64,000 nucleotides of DNA from Aquibium oceanicum (lineage in GTDB: Bacteria > Pseudomonadota > Alphaproteobacteria > Rhizobiales > Rhizobiaceae): the NCBI RefSeq assembly GCF_001889605.1, contig NZ_CP018171.1, forward strand, positions 3,370,501 to 3,434,500, in the 5' to 3' direction. The notes beneath the pieces were generated by a model. The model saw nothing but the letters and a program-made list of their open reading frames with translations. It made no database searches and was not told the DNA's origin. Shown here piece by piece: positions 37,870-46,245 of the stretch (within the stretch, counting starts at the first letter, position 1; every line of letters starts with the position of its first letter). The position numbers and the translations under genes are program-made.

Positions 37870-39045
37870 ATGTCCGCGCCACCGCTTTCCGGCATCCGCG
37901 TCATCGAGCTTGCCCGCATCCTCGCGGGGCCGTGGGCCGGGCAGCTGCTGGCCGATCTCGGCGCCGACGTGATCAAGGTGGAAAACCCCGACGGCGGGGA
38001 CGACACGCGCAGATGGGGCCCGCCCTTCGTCACGGGCCATGACGGTGAGAACCTTTCCGCCGCCTACTACCACTCGACGAACCGCGGCAAGCGCTCGATC
38101 GGGCTCGATTTTTCCAAGCCGGAAGGCGCCGAGACGCTGAAGAAGCTGATCGCGACGGCCGACGTGCTGATCGAGAATTTCAAGCTGGGCGGCCTCAGGA
38201 AATACGGCCTCGACTACGACAGCCTGAAGGCGATCAACCCGCGGCTGGTCTACTGCTCCATTACCGGCTTCGGCCAGACGGGCCCCTACGCGCCGCGCGC
38301 CGGATACGATTTCATCATCCAGGGCATGTCCGGCATGATGTCGATCACCGGCGCGGCGGGCGGCGAGCCGCAGAAGGCGGGGGTTGCCATCTCCGACATC
38401 TTCACCGGCCTCTATTCGGTGATCGCCATCCAGGCGGCGTTGCGCCATGCGGAGAGGACCGGAGAGGGCCAGTTCATCGACATGGCGCTGTTCGACACGC
38501 AGATTTCGGTGCTCGGCAACCAGAACCTCAACTATCTCGTCTCGGGCGTCGCGCCGGTTCAGATGGGCAACGCCCACATGAACATCGCGCCCTACGAGGT
38601 GCTGCCGGTGAAGGACGGGCACATCATCCTGGCCGCTGGAAACGACGGGCAGTTCCAGCGATTCTGCAAGGTGGTCGGCCGCGAGGACCTCTCCGCTGAT
38701 CCCGACTTCGCGACGAACCCGGCGAGGGTCGCCAACCGCGCGCGCCTGCGACAGCACTTGGAGGCGATCCTTGCAGAGTGGGAACGGGAGCCGCTGCTAG
38801 CGAGGCTCGAGGCGGCGAGCGTGCCGGCGAGCCCGATCAACACCATCGCGCAGATGTTTTCCGATCCGCAGACCATCGCGCGCGGCATGCGCATGGACCT
38901 CGACGACGACCACGGCAACAGTCTGCCCTCGGTGCGCGCGCCCATGTTGATGTCGGCCACCCCGCTCGCCTACGACCGCCCCTCGCCCCGCCTCGGCGAG
39001 CACACGAGCGAGATACTCGCCGAACTGGAGAAGAAGAACCCATGA
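37870..39045 (+). CDS. CaiB/BaiF-type CoA transferase
   Basis: This 391-residue class III CoA transferase starts LSGIRVIELARILAGPWAGQLLADLGADVIKVE and has the acidic nucleophile in ISDIFTG (Asp176). It moves CoA between carboxylic acids through an aspartyl-CoA anhydride. The stop overlaps the start of a ThDP enzyme gene (ATGA), implying joint action: activation of an acid as CoA thioester followed by decarboxylation or carboligation. That resembles the formyl-CoA transferase/oxalyl-CoA decarboxylase pair, but the partner does not look like oxalyl-CoA decarboxylase. Confidence 0.88.
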   Translation: MSAPPLSGIRVIELARILAGPWAGQLLADLGADVIKVENPDGGDDTRRWGPPFVTGHDGENLSAAYYHSTNRGKRSIGLDFSKPEGAETLKKLIATADVLIENFKLGGLRKYGLDYDSLKAINPRLVYCSITGFGQTGPYAPRAGYDFIIQGMSGMMSITGAAGGEPQKAGVAISDIFTGLYSVIAIQAALRHAERTGEGQFIDMALFDTQISVLGNQNLNYLVSGVAPVQMGNAHMNIAPYEVLPVKDGHIILAAGNDGQFQRFCKVVGREDLSADPDFATNPARVANRARLRQHLEAILAEWEREPLLARLEAASVPASPINTIAQMFSDPQTIARGMRMDLDDDHGNSLPSVRAPMLMSATPLAYDRPSPRLGEHTSEILAELEKKNP

Positions 39046-40691
39046 AGACCGGCGGACAGTTGATCGTCGAGGCGCTCGAGGCGAACGGCGTCGAGCGCAT
39101 CTACTCGGTGCCGGGCGAAAGTTACCTCGCCGTTCTCGACGCGCTGCACGATTCGAAGATCCGCAACATCGTCTGCCGGCAGGAAGGCGGCGCGGCCATG
39201 ATGGCCGACTGCGAGGGCCGGCTGACCGGCCGCCCCGGCATCTGCTTCGTCACGCGCGGGCCCGGCGCCACCAACGCTTCTGCCGGGGTGCACATCGCGC
39301 GGCAGGATTCCAACCCGATGATCCTCTTCGTCGGCCAGGTGGCGCGCGGCAATCAGGAACGCGAGGCGTTCCAGGAAGTCGACTACAGGGCCTTCTACGG
39401 CTCGACCGCCAAATGGGTGGTCGAGATCGACGACGCGGCGCGCATTCCCGAACTGGTCACGCGCGCCTTCGCGACCGCGACCTCCGGCCGCCCCGGCCCG
39501 GTGGTGGTCGCCCTGCCTGAGGACATGCTGCGAGACACGGTCGAGGCGCCGGCCGCCCTGCCCTTCACGCCGGTGGAAACCTGGCCGGGTCCGGCCGAGA
39601 TGGCCGAGGTGGAGCGGCTGCTCGGCGAGGCGAAGCGGCCTTTCGTCATCCTCGGCGGCACGCGCTGGACCGAGAGCGCCGTCAAGGCCATGTGCGGCGC
39701 ACTGGAACGCTGGGCGCTGCCGGTCGGCTGCTCCTTCCGCCGCCAGGCGCTGTGCGACCAGCTTCATTCCTCATACGCGGGAGACGTGGGCATCGGGGTC
39801 AATCCGAAGCTCGGCCGCTACATCAAGGAGGCGGACCTGGTGCTGCTCGTCGGCTGCCGCTTCGGCGAGATGCCGTCGTCGGACTACACGCTCCTGAAAA
39901 GCCCCTACCCCGACCAGAAGCTGGTGCACGTCTTCCCCGACCCGGAAGAACTCGGCCGCGTCTACAGGCCCACCGTCGCTGTCAACGCCACGCCGGCCGC
40001 CTTCGCGCATGCCTTTGCCGAAACCGCGCCTTCGACGACGCCGGTCTGGGCGAACCGGACCGAGGAACTGCACCAGAGCTACCTCGAATGGTCGGCACCG
40101 CCGGAGAAGGGCGTGGGCGACGTGCACATGGGCAAGGTCATGGCCTGGCTGGAAACCGAGCTGCCGGAGGATGTGATCATCTGCAACGGCGCCGGCAACT
40201 TCGCCACCTGGGTGCACCGCTTCCACCGCTTCCGCCGCTTCAACACCCAGGCCGCGCCGACCTCGGGCTCGATGGGCTACGGCCTGCCGGCCGGCGTCGC
40301 GGCCAAGACGATGTTCCCGGACCGCGAGGTGGTCGTGTGGGCCGGCGACGGCGATTTCCTGATGCACGGCCAGGAGTTCGCCACCGCCGTCCAGCATGGC
40401 GCGCCGATCGTCGTCGTCATCCTCGACAACGGCATATACGGCACGATCCGCATGCACCAGGAGCGGGAATACCCCGGCCGCGTCTCGGGAACGAGCCTCC
40501 AGAATCCCGACTTCGCGGCTTACGCCCGCGCCTTCGGCGGCCATGGCGAGACGGTTGCCACGACCGATGAATTCGCCCCCGCCTTCGAGCGCGCCCGCGC
40601 GAGCGGCATGCCGACAATCGTCCACGTGAAGCTCGACCCGGAGGCGATCACGCCGACGAAGTCGCTGAGCGAAATCCGGTCTGGGAGGTAG
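39042..40691 (+). CDS. Thiamine-diphosphate enzyme, acetolactate-synthase-like
   Basis: This 549-residue ThDP enzyme has the activating Glu26 in SVPGESY, an ALS-like EAFQEVD segment, and the GDG...N cofactor motif from WAGDGDFLMHG to ILDNGIYG. The oxalyl-CoA decarboxylase signature around the YE pair is absent, so it is called a generic ALS-like ThDP enzyme of unknown substrate. The frame can be extended upstream, but ATG 39042, overlapping the CoA transferase stop, is right because the family N-terminus MKTGGQLIVEAL starts there. Confidence 0.85.
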   Translation: MKTGGQLIVEALEANGVERIYSVPGESYLAVLDALHDSKIRNIVCRQEGGAAMMADCEGRLTGRPGICFVTRGPGATNASAGVHIARQDSNPMILFVGQVARGNQEREAFQEVDYRAFYGSTAKWVVEIDDAARIPELVTRAFATATSGRPGPVVVALPEDMLRDTVEAPAALPFTPVETWPGPAEMAEVERLLGEAKRPFVILGGTRWTESAVKAMCGALERWALPVGCSFRRQALCDQLHSSYAGDVGIGVNPKLGRYIKEADLVLLVGCRFGEMPSSDYTLLKSPYPDQKLVHVFPDPEELGRVYRPTVAVNATPAAFAHAFAETAPSTTPVWANRTEELHQSYLEWSAPPEKGVGDVHMGKVMAWLETELPEDVIICNGAGNFATWVHRFHRFRRFNTQAAPTSGSMGYGLPAGVAAKTMFPDREVVVWAGDGDFLMHGQEFATAVQHGAPIVVVILDNGIYGTIRMHQEREYPGRVSGTSLQNPDFAAYARAFGGHGETVATTDEFAPAFERARASGMPTIVHVKLDPEAITPTKSLSEIRSGR

Positions 40692-40854
40692 GCGCAGTAG
40701 CGGAGAAATGAACAGGGAACCGGGGCGGGTTGCGAATTCGGGTGCGGAGAGGGCTAGCGACCGCATCGTCGCGATTCAGAGTACCTTCGGTCCCCCCCCA
40801 AAACCAGCCGTTCGTCCAGAACTTGCTAAACGGTAGAGCCGGGGTTGGGTGCGG

Positions 40855-40864
40855 ACTTGCAAGT
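40855..40864. promoter_or_regulatory. ACTTGCAAGT palindrome downstream of tetR
   Basis: Perfect 10-bp palindrome ACTTGCAAGT, identical to one at 41624-41633 on the other side of the TetR gene. The two copies bracket the regulator gene. Confidence 0.35.
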
Positions 40865-40896
40865 TCCCCGCAGCGGACCCACCGAGAGTTCCCCGA

Positions 40897-41502
40897 TCAT
40901 GGTTTCAGCGCGCGCTGGGTGGCTCGCCCGGCTTCGTCGATGATCGCTTCGACATCGGCAGGAGGTGAAGTCGAGATCAGCTGCAGGGCGATCCCGCGCA
41001 GGAGGCCAAGGAGGTAAACAGCCATCGCCTCGGGGTCGGCGTCTGCTCGCACCGAGCCGTCGCTGATCCCTTCGCGGACCGTGTCGGCCAGCAGTCCCCG
41101 GAAGCGGGCGTCTTGTTCCGCGTATAGCGGCATCAAGACAGGATCGCTGGCAATCGCCTCGCCCCACATCTGCAGGAACGCCCGGGCAGCAGGACGTTTG
41201 TTGCTGACGTTCTTCAGATAGGCGCGAACCGTATCCGACAGCCAGACACCAGCGCTTTCGCCAGGATCCGGGAGATCAAAGGCCTGAGCATCGCGCATCA
41301 CCGCGCGGAGCAGATTCTCGCGGCTCCCGAAGTGATGGGAAACGATCCCCCGGCTATAGCCGGCGGCCGCGCCGACCTGCGCCAGGGTCAGCGCGCGCGA
41401 CCCGCGCTCGGCGATCAGCGCCGTCGCGGCAGCAATCACCTTGCGTTCGGTCTGCTCGCGACGCTCTTGCTGCGTGCGGCGAGCGGGAAGCTGATCGGGC
41501 AT
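40897..41502 (-). CDS. TetR-family regulator
   Basis: This 201-residue protein has the TetR helix-turn-helix near its start (RGSRALTLAQVGAAAGYSRG then IVSHHFGSRENLL) and a ligand-binding domain with TetR_C-like features. An ATG at 41643 would add 47 residues without similarity or ribosome site; ATG 41502 gives the usual TetR length but also has a poor ribosome site, so the start is uncertain. It is divergent from an epoxide-hydrolase-like gene, which it probably controls. Confidence 0.8.
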   Translation of the reverse strand: MPDQLPARRTQQERREQTERKVIAAATALIAERGSRALTLAQVGAAAGYSRGIVSHHFGSRENLLRAVMRDAQAFDLPDPGESAGVWLSDTVRAYLKNVSNKRPAARAFLQMWGEAIASDPVLMPLYAEQDARFRGLLADTVREGISDGSVRADADPEAMAVYLLGLLRGIALQLISTSPPADVEAIIDEAGRATQRALKP

Positions 41503-41623
41503 CAGGACTGTCCGGTCATCAGGCCGACGGAGCAGGAAGCCCGCCGGTGTACGCACTCGTCGCGCCGTTAGCATGCGCAACTGAGCGCGCGCAAGCCGAT
41601 CAGGCTGGATGATAGGCGTCGGT

Positions 41624-41670
41624 ACTTGCAAGTGGGCCGACATGTGATACTTGTGTGTTAATCAACAAGT
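41624..41670. promoter_or_regulatory. Candidate operators between tetR and the hydrolase gene
   Basis: ACTTGCAAGT (41624-41633) is followed by ACTTGT (41649-41654) and ACAAGT (41665-41670), an inverted pair ten bases apart with the same half-site. Both lie in the divergent intergenic region, as TetR operators do. Confidence 0.45.
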
Positions 41671-41684
41671 TTAATGAGAGCCGA

Positions 41685-42449
41685 ATGTCCCGCACCCCAC
41701 TTGTCCTCGTCCATGGCAATCCGGAGTCGGCCATCATCTGGGGGCCGCTCATCGGAGAGCTCAAACGGGCCGACGCCATCGCCCTGTCCCCGCCCGGATT
41801 CGGCGTCCCGGCGCCCTCTGGATTCGATTGTTCGACGACAGCCTATCGAGACTGGTTGGCGTCCCAATTGGAGTTGTTCCGCGATCCGGTCGATCTGGTG
41901 GGACACGACTGGGGCGGAATCCACGTCGCGGCGCTGGCCATGAGCCGTCCGGAACTGATCCGCAGCTGGGCCTCCGACGCGCTCGGCGTGTTCGCGCCAG
42001 ATTACGTCTGGCATGCGCGGGCACAGAAGTGGCAGCAGGAGGGCGAAGGTGAAGCCTCGGTGCAGGAAATATGGGGCGGCGACCTGACGCAGCGACACGC
42101 GGTGACGTCGGCCCTCGGCATGACGGACCGGATGGCGGAGCGGGTCGCGGCAGGCATGGATCCTGAAATGGGCCGCGCCGTCCTCAACCTGTTGCGGTCG
42201 GCGCGACAGCCGACGATGGCCGAAGCGGGACAGCTCCTGCAAAGCGCTTCGCGACGCCCTGGCCTCGCTCTCATCGCCCTCGATGATTTCGGGCGAGCCA
42301 GTGGGACGGTGGAGCAGCATGAGTGGGCAGCGCAGCAATCGGGTGCAGAAATGGCGCATCTGGCGGGTGTGGGACACTGGTGGCCGGAGGAGACGCCCGC
42401 TCCGGTTGCTGAGGCGCTAACGAACTTCTGGTCGGCGCTGCCGAATTAG
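41685..42449 (+). CDS. Alpha/beta hydrolase with Asp nucleophile (epoxide hydrolase/dehalogenase-like)
   Basis: This 254-residue hydrolase has HGNPES (oxyanion region) and GHDWGG, where the nucleophile is Asp instead of Ser, as in epoxide hydrolases and haloalkane/haloacetate dehalogenases. The catalytic His lies in VGHWWPEE. The protein is short for the group, so the cap domain is small. The start ATG 41685 follows GAGAG. It is divergent from a TetR regulator, suggesting induction by a foreign compound. Confidence 0.78.
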   Translation: MSRTPLVLVHGNPESAIIWGPLIGELKRADAIALSPPGFGVPAPSGFDCSTTAYRDWLASQLELFRDPVDLVGHDWGGIHVAALAMSRPELIRSWASDALGVFAPDYVWHARAQKWQQEGEGEASVQEIWGGDLTQRHAVTSALGMTDRMAERVAAGMDPEMGRAVLNLLRSARQPTMAEAGQLLQSASRRPGLALIALDDFGRASGTVEQHEWAAQQSGAEMAHLAGVGHWWPEETPAPVAEALTNFWSALPN

Positions 42450-42687
42450 GCAAGGACACCTTTGTCCGGCCTCGGGGGGCAAGACCCGTGACGCGGTTCG
42501 CCCGTGCCGTAGCGACAAGGTCGTCAGGGGTAGTCCTCGAGGATGGCATTGGGACAGAATGAAGTCGATTGGAGCAGTGGACAGGCAACCACCGCTTCGG
42601 CCCCATCACTCGCCAAAACCCGCCAGTCTCCTCCCCACCCTATGTCAGAAACTCCGAATCGACACAGGAAGGTACTTCTCCAGGCCG
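42450..42687. other. Gene-free stretch between the hydrolase gene and the paaE remnant
   Basis: No convincing coding frame, ribosome site or repeat. Short frames here have no family similarity. It may include further decayed sequence belonging to the duplicated paaE end, but I cannot align it. Confidence 0.4.
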
Positions 42688-42850
42688 GGTCGAAATCGAG
42701 CATCAGCTTCTCCGAAAGTCGCCGTGTATGGCAGGCGAGCGTGAAACCGGCTTCGAGCTCCCAGGGTTGAAGCGAGACGCTGACGGCGATCTCCGACAGG
42801 CGCGCGACTATTCCGCATCGGCAGGGCAGCACATGCCACCGGCGCAAGGC
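42688..42850 (-). pseudogene. Decayed second copy of the paaE 3' end
   Basis: Read on the minus strand this stretch gives CAGGMCC, then after a frameshift SEIAVSVSLQPWELEAGF followed by TLACHTRRLSEKLMLDFDPA. These align with the end of the intact PaaE at 43554-44633 (SEMAVNFSLEPWEIEAGF, then TLACQTRPLSDRLVLDFDAV). The shift falls inside the 2Fe-2S cysteine cluster, and the remaining 5' part is missing. It has the same orientation as paaE and is separated from it by the parDE pair. Confidence 0.85.
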
Positions 42851-42961
42851 AGCGGTCGGCATCGGCGCGAAACCTGTCGCGGATCGGGCAGCGCACATAG
42901 GGCGTTTGGCGGGGCGTGGGCGGCGTGGTAGAATTGCGGCGTCCATCCAGAGGATAGCGCG

Positions 42962-43234
42962 ATGAACAAGATCGACCGCGTCACCATCGACCTGCCGGCG
43001 GAGCAGACGGCGTTTATCGAACGACTGGTCGAGTCGGGCGAATTTGATTCCGCCAGCGAGGTGATAAAGGCGGGGATCGAGGCGCTGCAGTTGCACGACC
43101 GCGAGATCGAGCACTGGCTGCGGACGGAGGTAGCGGACACGTTTGACCGCATGCAGGCCGATCCCTCGCGCGGCATACCTCTCGAGGATGTCATAGCGCG
43201 GTTTGAGAAGCGGGCGAGCAAGCGACAGGGTTGA
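42962..43234 (+). CDS. parD: ParD-type antitoxin
   Basis: This 90-residue protein has the ParD ribbon-helix-helix start (KIDRVTIDLPAEQTAFIERLVESG, in parts) and SASEVIKAGIEAL, then an acidic and helical tail ending RFEKRASKRQG. AGAGGAT precedes the ATG. It is expected to repress its own operon and neutralise the toxin encoded three bases downstream. Confidence 0.87.
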   Translation: MNKIDRVTIDLPAEQTAFIERLVESGEFDSASEVIKAGIEALQLHDREIEHWLRTEVADTFDRMQADPSRGIPLEDVIARFEKRASKRQG

Positions 43235-43237
43235 GAG

Positions 43238-43546
43238 GTGCGACGGCGACGCCTCGTCATCGCCCCAGAGGCGGAAGCCGACCTGGTCGAAATCGAGGAG
43301 CAGCTTCTGCGCGTAGCCTCGTCCCGAACCACGAACGCGTTCTTGGGCCGGATATTTGCATTCCTAGGCGGACTTCAGACAGCCTCCGAGCGTGGACATC
43401 GCCGGGACGATATCAGGAGGAGACTGCGCATCATCGGCTTCGAACGCCGCCTGACCATCGCCTTTGCCGTTCACGAGGATCGTGTCGACATCCTGCGCGT
43501 CTTCCGCGCCGGGCGGGACTGGGAGGCGGAGTTCGACGAGGGTTGA
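43238..43546 (+). CDS. parE: ParE/RelE-superfamily toxin
   Basis: This 102-residue toxin starts at a GTG three bases after parD. LVIAPEAEADLVEIEEQLL, a central RIFAFLGGLQTASERG and FERRLTIAFAVHEDRVDILRVFRAGRDWE follow the ParE pattern. ParE toxins poison DNA gyrase, while RelE relatives cut mRNA; pairing with a ParD-type antitoxin favours ParE. Its stop is seven bases from the paaE stop on the opposite strand. Confidence 0.85.
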   Translation: MRRRRLVIAPEAEADLVEIEEQLLRVASSRTTNAFLGRIFAFLGGLQTASERGHRRDDIRRRLRIIGFERRLTIAFAVHEDRVDILRVFRAGRDWEAEFDEG

Positions 43547-43553
43547 GCTTACC

Positions 43554-44633
43554 TCACACCGCGTCGAAATCCAGCACCAGCCTGTCCGACAGCGGCCGGG
43601 TCTGGCAGGCGAGCGTGAAGCCGGCTTCGATTTCCCAGGGCTCCAGCGAGAAGTTGACGGCCATTTCCGACTGGCCTTCCACGACGCGGCAGCGGCAGGT
43701 GCAGCACATGCCGCCGGCGCAGGAATAGGGCAGTTCGAGCCCGGCGTTATGGGCGGCGTCGAGCACCGTCTCGGCGCCCTCGCCCATCGGAAATTCCCGG
43801 CGCACGCCGTCCAGTACGACCTCGATGGCGACGCCGCCGGCGACCGCCTTCTGCGCCGCATCCGAGGGCGCGCGCGGCCGGGGCGCCTCGCCCGAGGGGG
43901 TGAAACGTTCGTAGCGGATGCGGTCGGGGTTGACGCCGTAGGCCTTCAGCGTCTCCGAGACGTCGTCGATCATCTCACCGGGTCCGCACAGGAACACACC
44001 GTCGCTGCCGAGCGGATCGATCAGGCCGAGATCGGCCATGTGCGCGATCTTCTTCCCGTCGATGCGGCCGTTGAGCAGGTCGAAATCCTGCTTCTCGCGC
44101 GACAGCATGTTGACCAGCGAGAAGCGCCGCATGTGGCGATCCTTCAGGTCCTGCAACTCCTCGCGGAACATGATCGTATCGGTAGAGCGATTGCCGTAGA
44201 CCAGCGTCACCGTGCTTTCCGGCTCGTGGCCGAGCACGGTCCGGGCAATCGACAGCATCGGCGTGATGCCGGAGCCCGAGGCGATGAGGAGATAGTCGTG
44301 CCGTTCGCCGGCGAGCGAGGTGAAGCGGCCTTCCGGCGGCATGACGCGGATCGTGTCGCCGACCGACAGCACCTCGTTGACGAAGCGCGAGAAGCGGCCG
44401 TCGGCCACCTTCTTGACCCCCACCCGCAGATGCGAGTCGCCGGGTGCGGAGCAGATGGAATAGGAGCGGCGGACGTCTTCGCCGTCGACCTTCGCGGCGA
44501 GCGTCAGATACTGGCCCGGCCGGAAGCGGAAGGCGTCGCGCAGGTCGTCGGGGACGGCGAAGGCGATCGCCACCGCGTCGGTGGTCTGGCGTTCGATGCC
44601 GGTGACAGTGAGATCGTGGAAGCGCGGGGCCAT
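43554..44633 (-). CDS. paaE: Phenylacetyl-CoA epoxidase reductase subunit
   Basis: This 359-residue protein has a ferredoxin-reductase FAD/NAD module (RPGQYLTL, RRSYSICSAPGD, IASGSGITPMLS, CGPGEMIDD) followed by a C-terminal plant-type 2Fe-2S domain (CAGGMCCTC and a last Cys in LACQT). It passes electrons from NADPH to the PaaABC oxygenase that makes the ring epoxide of phenylacetyl-CoA. Start 44633 is set by the family N-terminus MAPRFHDLTV; it follows the paaD stop by ten bases. Confidence 0.93.
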   Translation of the reverse strand: MAPRFHDLTVTGIERQTTDAVAIAFAVPDDLRDAFRFRPGQYLTLAAKVDGEDVRRSYSICSAPGDSHLRVGVKKVADGRFSRFVNEVLSVGDTIRVMPPEGRFTSLAGERHDYLLIASGSGITPMLSIARTVLGHEPESTVTLVYGNRSTDTIMFREELQDLKDRHMRRFSLVNMLSREKQDFDLLNGRIDGKKIAHMADLGLIDPLGSDGVFLCGPGEMIDDVSETLKAYGVNPDRIRYERFTPSGEAPRPRAPSDAAQKAVAGGVAIEVVLDGVRREFPMGEGAETVLDAAHNAGLELPYSCAGGMCCTCRCRVVEGQSEMAVNFSLEPWEIEAGFTLACQTRPLSDRLVLDFDAV

Positions 44634-44643
44634 TGGCGGTGCC

Positions 44644-45183
44644 TCAGATGCACTTGAAGTAGTCGAAGGGTTCGCGGCAGGCGAGGCAGCGGTAGTGCGC
44701 CTTGCAAGCGGTGGAGCCGAATTCGGAAAGCTTTTCGGTGTCGGCCGAACCGCAGCGGGGACAGGCGACCTCGACCTCGCCGAACAGCGAGCGGATGGAG
44801 GTGGAAGTCTTTTGGGGCGGCGCGATACCGTAGTCGCGCAGCTTCTCGCGGCCTTCCGGCGTGATCCAGTCGGTTGTCCAAGCGGGCGAGACGACACGCT
44901 CGACGCGCGCCTCGAAGCCGGCGTCGCGAAGCGCGGCCTCGACGGCGAGTTCGATGGCGAGCACGGCGGGGCAGCCGGAATAGGTGGGCGTCACCTTGGC
45001 GATCGCGATGCCGTCGACGATTTCTACCGAGCGCAGGATGCCGAGGTCGGCGACGGTGACGCAGGGGACTTCGGGGTCCGGCACGGAAGCGGCGGCGAGC
45101 CAGGCGCGGTGCTGGAGTTCCTCGTTCTCCCCGCTCGCGGGGATGAACGGGGAGAAGGGGTCGATCGCGGCTTCCTTCACCAT
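44644..45183 (-). CDS. paaD: PaaD, phenylacetyl-CoA epoxidase assembly factor, with odd N-terminus
   Basis: This 179-residue protein has the MIP18/DUF59 domain (VPDPEVPCVTVADLGILR, TYSGCPAV) and a C-terminal four-Cys zinc ribbon (CPRCGS...C...CLAC). PaaD is thought to mature the iron centre of the epoxidase. The first 20 residues (with DPFSPFIPASGENEEL) have no PaaD counterpart: their DNA contains 17 bases identical to the palindromic repeat at 26195-26211, so a repeat fragment appears to have been captured. Start ATG 45183 overlaps the paaC end. Confidence 0.88.
   Translation of the reverse strand: MVKEAAIDPFSPFIPASGENEELQHRAWLAAASVPDPEVPCVTVADLGILRSVEIVDGIAIAKVTPTYSGCPAVLAIELAVEAALRDAGFEARVERVVSPAWTTDWITPEGREKLRDYGIAPPQKTSTSIRSLFGEVEVACPRCGSADTEKLSEFGSTACKAHYRCLACREPFDYFKCI
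45144..45160. repeat. Fragment of intergenic palindromic repeat inside paaD
   Basis: TGAACGGGGAGAAGGGG is identical to 26195-26211 in the RIME-like element; the adjacent TCTCCCCGC TCGC GGGGA is a related GC palindrome. It encodes the N-terminal extension of PaaD. Confidence 0.7.
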
Positions 45184-45947
45184 GTCGCGCCCGGGAAGGT
45201 GCGCTGCATGTATTGCAGGTCGGCGAGCAGGAAGCCCATCGCCTCGCCGTGCATTCCCTTGCGGCCGCCGCGCTGCGCGTAGGGCGGCGTGATAAAACTC
45301 AGCCCCGCTTCGGCGAAGATCGGGCCGATAATGCGGTCGAAGGCGGGGCGGAGCGACGATGGCTGCGGGGTGATGCCGGCTTCGGCGGCTAAGACCGTGA
45401 CGGTGTCGTCGTCGAACATCTCGTCCACGAAGGGCGCGAGGGATTCGATCGCGGCCTCCATGCGCCGCCGGCTCTCTTCTGTTCCGTCGCCGAGCCGCAC
45501 CACCCATTCGCCTGCGTGGCGGATGTGATAGGCGACCTCCTTGACCGCCTTGGCGGCGATGCCGGCGAGCGTTTCGTCGCTCGATGTCGCGGCGGCCTTC
45601 CAGAAGGGCTCCATGAAGGCGGCGAAATAGAGCTGGCGCAGCATGGTGTGGGCGAAGTCGCCATTCGGCCGCTCCACCATCAGGCAGTTCAGGTATTCGC
45701 GCTCGCGCCTGAGATAGGCGAAATCGTCCTCCGTGCGGCCCCTGCCCTCGATCTCGGCGGCATAGGCGTAGAGCGCCCGCGCCTGGCCGATCAGGTCGAG
45801 TGCCATGTTGGGCATGGCGAGGTCTTCCTCCAGCATGGGCGCATGGCCGCACCATTCCGACAGGCGGTGGCCGAGCACCAGATGGTCGTCGGCGAGCCTG
45901 AGCACGAACGTGACCAGCATCTCGCGGTCGAGCGTGGTGGAAGACAT
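45177..45947 (-). CDS. paaC: Phenylacetyl-CoA epoxidase structural subunit PaaC
   Basis: This 256-residue ferritin-like protein is the non-catalytic partner of PaaA. The family start TTLDREMLVTFVLRLADDHLVLGHRLSEWCGHAP and the YLNCLMVERPNGDFAHTMLRQ segment (each seen in parts) are clear. ATG 45947 overlaps the paaB stop by one base and its 3' end overlaps paaD, so translation is coupled along the operon. Confidence 0.93.
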   Translation of the reverse strand: MSSTTLDREMLVTFVLRLADDHLVLGHRLSEWCGHAPMLEEDLAMPNMALDLIGQARALYAYAAEIEGRGRTEDDFAYLRREREYLNCLMVERPNGDFAHTMLRQLYFAAFMEPFWKAAATSSDETLAGIAAKAVKEVAYHIRHAGEWVVRLGDGTEESRRRMEAAIESLAPFVDEMFDDDTVTVLAAEAGITPQPSSLRPAFDRIIGPIFAEAGLSFITPPYAQRGGRKGMHGEAMGFLLADLQYMQRTFPGATW

Positions 45948-46234
45948 CACATGTGCCCCACTTCGTCGGGGATCTCGTAGAAGGTCGGATGGCGATAGAT
46001 CTTGGAGGCGGTCGGCTCGAAGTTCTCGTCCTTCTGCGCCGGATCGGAGGCCACGATCGCCGCGGACGGCACGACCCAGATCGAGACGCCCTCGCCCCGG
46101 CGCGTATAGACGTCGCGCGCGGCCTGCAGCGCCATCACCTCGTCGGCGGCGTGCACGGAGCCGCAATGCTTGTGCGACAGGCCGTTGCGCGGCCGGATGA
46201 AGACTTCCCAGAGGGGAATTTCGTTCTTTGCCAT
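45947..46234 (-). CDS. paaB: Phenylacetyl-CoA epoxidase subunit PaaB
   Basis: This 95-residue protein matches the standard PaaB length and sequence (PLWEVFIRPRNGLSHKHCGS, then HAADEVMALQAARDVYTRR). PaaB bridges the PaaAC heterodimers in the epoxidase complex. In most genomes paaB follows paaA directly; here hicA, hicB and a DUF3291 gene lie in between. Confidence 0.94.
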   Translation of the reverse strand: MAKNEIPLWEVFIRPRNGLSHKHCGSVHAADEVMALQAARDVYTRRGEGVSIWVVPSAAIVASDPAQKDENFEPTASKIYRHPTFYEIPDEVGHM

Positions 46235-46245
46235 GGTTCTTTTCC

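Noticed and set aside
39042-40691. Oxalyl-CoA decarboxylase
   Set aside because: Gene order resembles frc-oxc, but the Tyr-Glu active-site signature of oxalyl-CoA decarboxylase is not seen and ALS-like segments are.
42569-42931. 120-codon plus-strand frame over the paaE remnant
   Set aside because: It runs antisense to the recognisable PaaE-like sequence and is explained by it.
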